Shown one piece after another: positions 56,804 to 64,000 of a stretch of 64,000 bases of DNA. Position 1 is the stretch's first letter, and every line of letters starts with the position of its first letter. This DNA is from Magnolia sinica (lineage: Eukaryota; Streptophyta; Magnoliopsida; Magnoliales; Magnoliaceae). The notes beneath the pieces were generated by a model. It was given only the letters and a program-made list of their open reading frames with translations, searched no databases and was not told the origin of the DNA. The position numbers and the translations under genes were made by a program. The stretch lies in NCBI RefSeq assembly GCF_029962835.1, contig NC_080582.1, positions 16,252,032-16,316,031 on the forward strand, written 5' to 3'.

Positions 56804-57195
56804 GGGCCCGTTTGGCTCGGATTGGAAGGGATTGGATGGTATGGGAAGGGATTGGAAGTCAAATCTGGATTGGCCTGGCGTGCCAAACAGTCGGTGATCT
56901 GATCCCAATCCCAGGTATCTCAAGACAATCCGCTGACAACACCATCATTACATTTAAATCCCATCAAATCCACCCTAATCCTTCAAATTTGCCTGGGACG
57001 TGTTTGGTTTGAGGGATTAGAAGGGATGAGAAAGTTTAATACCGGGATTGGCCGGGCGCGCCAAACAGACTGGATATAGCAATCCAGGGATATATCAATC
57101 CCATGGATCTCCAGACAATCCACCGACAACACCATTATTACCTAGAAATCCATGCCATCCACCCTAATACCATTCAAACCCTTCCAATCCACCTT
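56804..57195. mobile_element. PIF/Harbinger-like MITE, doubled and 3'-truncated
   Basis: It starts gggcccgtttggctcggat after a TTA (56801-56803). A second start-like sequence ('gtgtttggtttgagggatt') at about 57000 shows two tandem units. The right terminal repeat is lost. It is related to 58704-59111. Confidence 0.55.
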
Positions 57196-57199
57196 CTCC

Positions 57200-57327
57200 C
57201 GCAAAGACATTTCATCAAACACATGTTGTGCATACCTTAAACATTAACAACAAATGAGTACCTGGCCGGGGAAGAGATGAAGGGCAGGGGCTGCTGGCCG
57301 CACGAGATCCGGAGATGATGCCAGTGA

Positions 57328-57372
<45 letters not shown>

Positions 57373-57667
57373 GGTGGGGAAAAGCTGGGACCGGGACGGA
57401 GAGAGAGAGTGGCGCGGGTCTGGGAGAGAGACCGGGACGGCGAGAGAGATAGAGAGAGACCGGGACGGCGAGAGAGAGAGAGAGAGGCCGTCCGGCGAGA
57501 GAGAGAAGCCGTCCGGCGAGAGAGAGAGAGACCGGGACGGCGAGAGAAACAGAGAGAGAGAGAGAGACAGAGAGGCGCTGGGACGCGCGCGCCTGGTAAA
57601 TGAAATGGGGAGGGGGTTGGGCGCGCTGACGGTTTTGAGCGCCCGCCCAAATTTGGGGATGGGACGG
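57200..57667. repeat. (GA)n tract and GA-rich minisatellite
   Basis: (GA)n at 57330-57368, then repeats of 'accgggacggcgagagagag' and 'ggccgtccggcgagag' to about 57570, and 'gcgcgcgcc' at 57587. It resembles the GA-rich leader of a plant gene, but no gene follows. Frames on both strands (RERERDRDGE / SLSLSRRPGL) are low-complexity by-products. Confidence 0.7.
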
Positions 57668-58132
57668 TGGCTGGTGGTCGATGCTTTGTGGGCCCCACCA
57701 TGATGTAAATGTTTCATCCATTCGGTTCATCCATTTTTATAGATCATTTTAGTGCTTGATGCAAAAAATGATAGGGATATAAATCCTAGGTGGGCCACAT
57801 CACAGGACAAAATTAATGAATGGATATTCACAATTAAAATCCTCCTAAGGCCCATTGTACTGTTTATTTGACATCCAATCTGTTTAGTTGGTCATAAAGA
57901 CCCAAATGAAGGGAAAAAAATATTAACTTGATCCAAAACTGTTATGGCCCTCAAAACATTTTTAATGGTCAAAATTCATTCAACACTATTTCCTGTAATG
58001 TGGTCCACTTGAGATTGAGATATAAGTCATTTTTTTATCATCTCATAAAATGATATATATAACAAATAGATGGACGGCATGGATGATACACATACATCAT
58101 GGTGGGCCCCATAGAGCACCGACTACCAGCCA
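57668..58132. mobile_element. GTGGGCCC-family MITE, best-preserved member
   Basis: Terminal inverted repeats of about 55 bp: left 'tggctggtggtcgatgcttt' then 'gtgggccccaccatgatgta'; right 'tacatcatggtgggcccca' then 'gagcaccgactaccagcca'. The interior follows the family order. 465 bp, non-coding. It is a good reference copy for the family. Confidence 0.7.
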
Positions 58133-58329
58133 TTGGCCGGTGTCAGGTGGAGTAGCCAATCTGTTCCCCACCATAGCAAATATATGTGATTTAATCTCCA
58201 TGTTTCCTACCGTATGGTCCACTTTAACCTTTAATCTAGATGATTTTTGGTTTCATGCCCTATAATAATATTTTAAAATATATGGACGGCTTAGATAAGA
58301 CATTTTTAGGCCCTATATGGCCCTCATAC

Positions 58330-59190
58330 CCTAAGCATCCTTGGGGCCCACTATGATTTATTCAATTTATCCACTCCATCTATCCATTTTAACATATAAT
58401 TTTATTACGTAAGGTCAAAATTGAACCCTATAAAAATTTTAAGTGGACCACATCATAGGAAACAGTATAAATTGGACGTCTACCATTGAAATTTTTGGGA
58501 GGCCACTGAAGTTTTAGATCAAGTTGATATTTTAGTTTTCCCTTCAACCATTTATTTGTGATCTATTGAACAAGTTGGATTACAAATCAAAATCACTGTC
58601 GGCGATAGGTAGGTGTCAACGGTGGAAATCATTATTCCCAGTGTTTATGTGGTATGGTCCACTTGAGCTTTAGATATACTTTGATTGTGGACTCAACCAC
58701 TAAGGGCCTGTTTGGATGGGTGGATTGGAAGGGATTGAATGGTTTTAGGGTGGATGGCATGGATTTCAAGGTAACGATGGCGTTGTCAATGGATTGTCTT
58801 AAGATCCATGGAATTGCTATATTCCCCCGGATTGCTATATATTAAGTCTGTTTGGCACACTCACCCAATCCCAGGATTAAACCTTCCCATCCCTTCCAAT
58901 TCCTCGAACCAAACATGTCCCAGGCAAATTTGACTGGATTAGGGTGGATTGGATGGGATTTAAAGGTAATGATGGTGTTGTCAATAGATTGTCTTAAGAT
59001 CCATGGGATTGTATATCCCAGGATCAGATCACCCAGTTTGTTTGGCATGCTCGGCCAATCTATAGGGATTTAACTTCCAATCCCTTCCAATCTACTTGTC
59101 CAAACGGGCCCTAAAATGATCTGGAAAAATGGATTGACGATGTGGATATCATAAACCGTGACTTTGGGCCACAAGCTTAAAAATAAAGTC
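58330..59190. mobile_element. GTGGGCCC-family MITE split by a PIF-like MITE
   Basis: The left part 58330-58703 ('ggggcccactatgatttatt' ... 'ggactcaaccactaa') continues at 59112 ('taaaatgatctggaaaaatg' ... 'tggatatcataaaccgtgac'). Removing 58704-59111 and one TAA restores the family phrase 'ctaaaatgatctg'. Confidence 0.7.
58704..59111. mobile_element. PIF/Harbinger (Tourist-like) MITE with TAA duplication
   Basis: The left end gggcctgtttggatgggtgg and the right end, read on the reverse strand as gggcccgtttggacaagtag, both continue into attggaaggg. TAA at 58701-58703 and 59112-59114 is the duplication typical of PIF/Harbinger. Length 408 bp; an internal repeat suggests two nested units. No transposase. 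Confidence 0.85.
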
Positions 59191-60640
59191 AATCCATGAC
59201 TTGGATGGGCCACACCCACATATTATAGTTGAGAGGGTTACCCTCCCATTAAAACATTCACAATCATTTATTGGGTCCACCTAGTTGTGGTTCATAGATC
59301 CAGCCCATTCACTACAGCCGAGAGGAGTCAAACCCAAGTTTCACAAACATCGAAAACTCATGTGGGCCCCACCAATTGAATACTTTTATATGTTTTAGTG
59401 ATGTCTTCACATGGTTTTAGATACTATGGCTCACCTGAGTTTTGTATACGACTGATTTTTGGACTTAAATGGGACACATCAAATGCATGGTGTTGATGTT
59501 CTACATACATCATGGTGGGGCACACACAAATTAACCTCATGGGAAGTTCCCAAGAGGTGACCTTATAGTACCATTTCACTATTCAGATAACTCCTTCATG
59601 AGTGTTACTCTAACCGTGTATGGCCCACCTTGATATATTTTATGTGTATTGACATCGTCCATATATTTTTCCATCATATATTTAGGATGTGATTTCGAAT
59701 CATAAGAACTCAATAATCTCAGGTGGGTCATGAAATCACTCTTATGATAATTTTTTCACCTTTGGATTTTGCTGTTTTGATGAGGCTGTATGTTGAATTT
59801 TAGGTGTTGTAGGGTTTGCTTTTGTTTTCTTGTCAAAGATTGTTTGATTCTACTAGTGGTGTTTGGAAACTAACCTCTGATATTAATTTAATTCCATTTG
59901 AGAAAAATTCTGTTTGTGTCATTGTCTTGTGTTTCTGCAAGTTCTAGAATTTTTAGTGAGACTTATGTATTGTGTTTTATTGTTTTGGAGTCCTTGAAGC
60001 TAATATGTAGGGGCCGATTGTGGATGGGTGGAGAGCAGGGAATGCCTTTCATGGAACAATCTCTGCTACCTGATTGGTGGACTTAGTACGATTAGATGGA
60101 TGTCGGTCGTCTTTTTTTTTTTTTTGAGATTCCATTTGGCTTAAACTATATTCTAGTTCTTTTTTAATTAACGAGCAGCTTAAACTATATCTAAGCTGTG
60201 CAAGTTTACATCTCGTTGCTTTTGAGACGAGTTAATAGACGAAAAATGATAACATGAGAATGACCCATATTAATGTATGCATTTGGTACCAATTCTTAAT
60301 GTTGCAACACCTGGCATACCTGTACGTACCTCTCCAAAGGTCACACTGATTGGATGATCTTAACTGTCTGAAATTGCTGTTGGATTAATTTGGACCATTT
60401 TCTTTTTGCCTATCCTGATGAATAATATTGACTTGTATTATTCTTTTTAAACATTTATATGCTTCAATCTCCTTTGGTCTGCACTTGTTGAAAGGCACAT
60501 CTATTCTGTTGGGTAGAACACTTATTTTAATATCACGAAGATTGGGTAATCTCAACCATCTGATATTACCGTTGAATTTAGACCATTTTCTTTTTTACCA
60601 AGGTATTGAGGAACTTTGATTTGCACTTCTGTTTCTTAAA
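59190..60640. other. CACTA interior without recognised genes
   Basis: GTGGGCCC-type words at 59350-59640 ('acatcatggtggggcacac'). The rest is single-copy-looking sequence with a T-run at about 60110. A small frame at 59898-60086 has no recognisable domain. Confidence 0.35.
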
Positions 60641-60769
60641 CATGTATATATATTTTTTTAACCTCGAGTTAACACTCTTCTTCTTCTTCTTTTTCTTTTT
60701 TCTTTTCACGTTTAGATGTTTTTAATCCCACTTTGTGTATTGTAGGCCACATCCATTCAATTTGGTATA

Positions 60770-61124
60770 GATCCTTTTTTTTTTTTCAATTTTTCTTGTC
60801 AAAATACAAAATATAGTTTTCTTTTTTAAAATATATATATTTTTACATTTTTTTAATTTTTTCATAATTTTGTTTAATTTAGTTTTTTTTTTCAAAATAT
60901 CAATTTTTAATCTCAGTTTTGTTATAAAACTTATTAATTTTTGTTGTCAAAATACAAAATCTAGTTTTCTTTTTTAAAAAATATATATATATTTTTACAA
61001 TTTGTCAATTTTTTCACAAATTCATTTAATTTTTTATATTTTCTTTTTTAAAATATCTTTTTTTTATCGTAATCTTGTTATTTAACTTTTTAATTTTTCT
61101 TATCAAAATAAAATATCTAATTTT

Positions 61125-61194
<70 letters not shown>

Positions 61195-61740
61195 TACAAT
61201 TTGTCAATTTTTTCACAATTTTGTTTAATTTTTAAAATTTTCTTTTTCAAAATATCATTTTTTAAATATCACTTTTGTTATATAATTTTTAATTTTTCTT
61301 ATCAAAATACAAAATCTACTTTTCTTTTTTTAAAATATATATTTTTTTACAATTTGTCAATTTTTTCACAATTTTGTTTAATTTTTTAAATTTTCTTTTT
61401 CAAAATATCATGTTTTAAATATTATTTTTGTTATATAACTTTTTAATTTTTCTTTTCAAAATACAAAATCTAGTTTTCTTTTTTATAAAATTATATTTTG
61501 TTACCATTTGTCAATTTTGTTCACGAGTTTGTTTAATTTTTTAAATTTTCCTTTTCAAAATATCATTTTTTAAATATCACTTTTGTTATACAACTTTTTA
61601 ATTTTTCTTTTCAAAATACAAAATCTAGTTTTCTTTTTTCAAATATATATATTTTTTGCAATATGACAATTTTGTTTAATTTTTAAAATTTTCTTTTTCA
61701 AAATATCATTTTCTTATCAAAATTTTTTTTTTTCAAAATT
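60770..61740. repeat. AT-rich tandem array, about 155 bp period
   Basis: 'caaaatacaaaatctagttt' recurs near 60795, 60950, 61300, 61455 and 61612, each followed by 'acaatttgtcaattttttca' and 'tttaattttttaaattttctt'. About six units; one carries the (TA)n run at 61129-61190. Confidence 0.85.
61129..61190. repeat. (TA)n microsatellite
   Basis: About 31 uninterrupted TA steps inside one AT-rich unit. Confidence 0.9.
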
Positions 61741-61904
61741 ATCAACATTATTAAAAGTTCTTAATTTTTATTTCAAATTCTAGATTTTTATAAAATTACG
61801 TTTTTTTTCAAAATCTAAATTTTTTTCTTAAACTTTGTTAGTTATTTTTCTGAGTTTTTAAACTTTTTTTTTTCGTAATCCATAAATTTTTTATGGGTAA
61901 AGGG

Positions 61905-62490
61905 TTACTGGAGCATTAGAGACGGTTTAGGACCGTCTCTATTAGACGCTGGCAATGGGTATTGTGATTGGGTGAGAAGGACGGCCATTGGCCGTCTATA
62001 ATTGAAACGGTCAATGACAGTCTCTGATTACCCATACGAGACGGTTAATGACCGTCCCTAATAGAGACGGTCCTTGACAGTCTCCAACAGAGACAGCTAA
62101 AAACCGTCCATAATACAGTCCACAGGGTGGCAGTCCCATGCACCAGGAAAAGACTGCCAACGACCGTCTGTAATTGAGACGGTCCTCGACAGTCTCAAAC
62201 CACCAGTAAGAGACGGCCAATAACCGTCTCTAATTGAGACGGTCCTCGACAGTCTCAAATTTTGGCATATAAGACGGTCAGGGACCGTCTCTTATTCCAG
62301 ACAGTCAATGGCCGTCTTTTATCTGCAGTTAACGACGGTTTTTGGCCGTCTTAAATGATTTGCGGACGTTTAAATTTTTAATACAATAATAAGGACGGTT
62401 AAGGGCCGTCTAAAAATTTAGAGACGGTTTAGGGCCGTCTCTAAAGTGTCTTTAAACCAAGCAATTTTAGAGACGGTCCAAAACCGTCTC
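61905..62490. repeat. Right subterminal palindromic repeats of the CACTA element
   Basis: More than a dozen GAGACGGTC...GACCGTCTC units, the outermost being gacggtccaaaaccgtctc at 62472-62490, the same sequence as the outermost left unit (47012-47030). Confidence 0.9.
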
Positions 62491-62520
62491 TAAATAAGTC
62501 ATTTTTTCCCATTTTTCACG

Positions 62521-62525
62521 TAGTG
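62521..62525 (-). other. CACTA terminus (TAGTG on plus)
   Basis: Ends the element; the reverse strand reads CACTACGTGAAAAATGGG. It is followed directly by the 11-bp flanking repeat at 62526-62536. Confidence 0.8.
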
Positions 62526-62690
62526 TGATCGAAGACAACGGATCAATGGCTTGGATACACTAACCATGGGCTCCACATCTACCAACTAAGTTGAGAAACC
62601 AATAGGGAACTCAGCCAATTTTCATTCACATCGAATGCAAATAACAAACTAGTATGATTAGGTGTTGTAGTACAGATACTAAGGGCTCGT
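62526..62690. repeat. Duplicated unit, copy C, right remainder
   Basis: Continues copy C: 'ggatcaatggcttggata', 'ctccacatctaccaacta', 'ttttcattcacatcgaatg', ending at 'gtacagatacta' as in copies A and B. Confidence 0.8.
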
Positions 62691-62881
62691 TTGGCATCTA
62701 TACTCTAATATAATAAGAGCTTTTTAAATAAGAGTTATTCTAATAAGTTCCTTTTATTTTAGCTCTTGTTTTAAATTAGCTTTTTTGGTAAAATAAGGTT
62801 TTCAAAATAAAATAATCTCTTATATGAAATAAGCACAGTTGGTAAAACATTTCACTAAGAGCTTTTTCTAAGGATTGTTGA
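62691..62881. mobile_element. Small AT-rich element at the edge of unit C
   Basis: Starts 'agggctcgtttggcatct'; A+T-rich with 'aagagcttttt' near both ends in inverted relation (62716 and 62857). No coding. Confidence 0.35.
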
Positions 62882-63590
62882 TGTCTGTTCACACCCCAAG
62901 TGCAGGGTTGTGATGTAGTAATAAACTCGGTAAGACCGAGGTCGAATCCACAGGGACTGATACCTGTACGTTATCTGAAACCAAGTAGAACTAGAACTAG
63001 ACTAAGATGCGATCTAAACCAAATAGAATTTAAGAAAAAATTGTGGAATAATTATCTAAAACTTTAAGGAATTCAACGGAAGGAAACTAGGGATTCAGAG
63101 GATCCACTTGTAGAGATCAGGGAGATCCTATGCTTGCATCAGGAATCATGGAAATCAAACTGAATTTACTTGATCTAGGTTTCAAGAGATGAAGGGTATA
63201 TAAATTAGAATGGATTCCATCATCTAACCATGCCCAGGAGACAAAGCAAACAACAGGATTAAACTAATTACCAACCAATCAACAATGTATGAAGATCAGG
63301 AAGGGTACTGTCATCCTATCATGCCCATGGAGCAATGATGAACAACAGGGCTTCCTGACTTCATAAACAAAAAAAAAGGGAAAGAAATACTCAAAACCAT
63401 CTCAGATCCATTGTAAATTCAGTCACAACAAACCCTTAAAGATAACTGAAAGTATTCCTTTTAATTTAAACAAAAATCAACATCAGTCCATCTGAACAAT
63501 AGGCACAAGCTAAGTTTCCCCCATCAGACTACAAGCTTCACCTCTTAGCCCTAGCTAAGAGGTTCAGCCTGACATGGATGGGCTGGAAAA
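62882..63590. mobile_element. Repeat with tRNA B-box-like motif (retroelement of uncertain type)
   Basis: Contains 'ctcggtaagaccgaggtcga' followed by 'atccacagggact' at about 62928-62960. GGTCGAATCC resembles a pol III B box but no tRNA fold is present. A pair of related blocks ('tcatctaaccatgcccagga' near 63220; 'tcatcctatcatgcccatgg' near 63312) suggests an internal duplication. I recall the first motif as common in plant genomes but cannot assign a superfamily. Confidence 0.35.
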
Positions 63591-64000
63591 AATAAATAAA
63601 TTAAAATAAGAATAAGAAGAAGAAAAAGAAGAAAAAGAAACCTCTGCCTGCCACGTTCAACAGCTTCAATCTCCCCAGCTCACCTCCGTTCCTCTTTCTC
63701 TCTCTCTCTCCCCGCTCAGCCCTCTTGCTAAAAAGACTACGGCCTCTGCTCCCTGACATGCAGCAACCAAGCCACGTCCGGTCCAGAAAAAAAATGTCTT
63801 CACGTTTTTTTCCTTTCTTCCTAGCAAAACCAAAATCAAAACCGAGCACCTCCCAGCCTCCTCCCACACGCTGATCTTCCTCCTCTTTTTAAAGATGAAC
63901 GGCCTCCTCCGAGAGCTGCTGTCGAGTCCCAAACGGAATAGGCTGCGGAACCCGTTTTTACGCAGCCAGCTTGCATAAGAACGCAAAACAGTTTGCGTTT
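63591..64000. other. Low-complexity purine/pyrimidine tracts, no gene recognised
   Basis: AAG/AGA run at 63605-63642 and a CT run at 63689-63708, then GC-richer sequence to the window edge. Minus-strand frames (63601-63867, 63666-63986) are rich in RER/KK and FFF from these tracts and show no domain. The region could be an untranslated leader of a gene beyond the window. Confidence 0.3.

Larger units (their letters stand above)
46997..62525 (-). mobile_element. CACTA (En/Spm)-type DNA transposon, 15.5 kb, rearranged
   Basis: It interrupts unit C, which resumes at 62526. The right end is TAGTG (62521-62525), i.e. CACTACGTGAAAA on the reverse strand. Both ends carry dozens of GACGGTC...GACCGTC palindromic subterminal repeats, the transposase-binding pattern of CACTA elements. 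A minus-strand frame at 53889-54626 is the N-terminal part of a TNP2-type transposase. The left end aligns with the right terminal repeat only from its tenth base, so CACTACGTG is missing. The flanking repeat is 11 bp, not the usual 3. The interior holds a telomere-like satellite, an exon-like triplication, LINE and MITE insertions and an AT-rich array. Not autonomous. Confidence 0.82.

Noticed and set aside
57215-57730. Serine/leucine/arginine-rich proteins on both strands
   Set aside because: All frames come from the (GA)n/(CT)n tract and its minisatellite and consist of RERE or SLSL repeats.
62928-62960. tRNA gene
   Set aside because: Only a B-box-like motif is present; no acceptor stem, D-arm or anticodon arm can be drawn.

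Overview
This window looks like nuclear DNA of a flowering plant, from a repeat-dense, gene-poor region. I see no intact host gene apart from one short NB-ARC (disease-resistance-type) reading frame that may itself be a remnant. Nearly everything recognisable is transposable-element sequence: Ty3/gypsy, Ty1/copia, L1-type and RTE-type LINEs, a CACTA (En/Spm) DNA transposon, and hAT-like and PIF/Harbinger-like MITEs. The abundant small elements built on GTGGGCCCCACCATGATGTATG, and the NB-ARC style, would fit a magnoliid or other early-diverging angiosperm. That placement is an inference and weak.

Layout. 1-4095: GTGGGCCC-rich repeats, an LTR-like block ending in TGACA at about 3063, then the C-terminal end of a gypsy integrase with its 3' region. 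4470-47000: the backbone is a repeat unit of about 7 kb that recurs in several eroded copies: A (4470-7700 and 13130-16135), D (21855-22750), B (27047-34125), E (40870-41465) and C (43915-46996, resuming at 62537). The fuller copies carry, in the same order, a LINE RNase H fragment (A and B), a conserved short plus-strand frame, and a minus-strand NB-ARC fragment. The NB-ARC frame is open in A, has a nonsense codon and a lost P-loop in B, and is internally deleted in C.

Later insertions split these copies. A is opened by 7700-13130, which holds gypsy and MITE pieces and a 2.58-kb foldback element (10278-12858). Between A and B lie two LINE fragments in opposite orientations (17990-20005), a degenerate copia (20006-21836), and a 5'-truncated minus-strand copia (22754-27046) inserted in copy D. 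B is split by a structurally complete minus-strand copia (34126-39539) with two LTRs, an initiator-Met primer-binding site and a perfect 5-bp target duplication. C is split by a 15.5-kb CACTA-type element (46997-62525).

The CACTA element has dense palindromic subterminal repeats at both ends and a transposase N-terminal exon at 53889-54626. Most of its 5' half, however, is a 4.6-kb array of degenerate telomere-like TTTAGG units with higher-order structure. It also carries a triplicated 165-bp exon-like block, an RTE LINE fragment, nested MITEs and an AT-rich tandem array. The window ends (62882-64000) in a repeat with a tRNA B-box-like motif and purine-rich low-complexity sequence.

Nothing here forms a working pathway. 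The region records successive segmental duplication and nested transposition around a decayed NLR locus. The most interesting objects are the satellite-bearing CACTA element with its anomalous left end, the long foldback hairpin, the repeated decay of the NB-ARC unit, and clusters of short palindromes inside the LTRs of three unrelated retroelement families.
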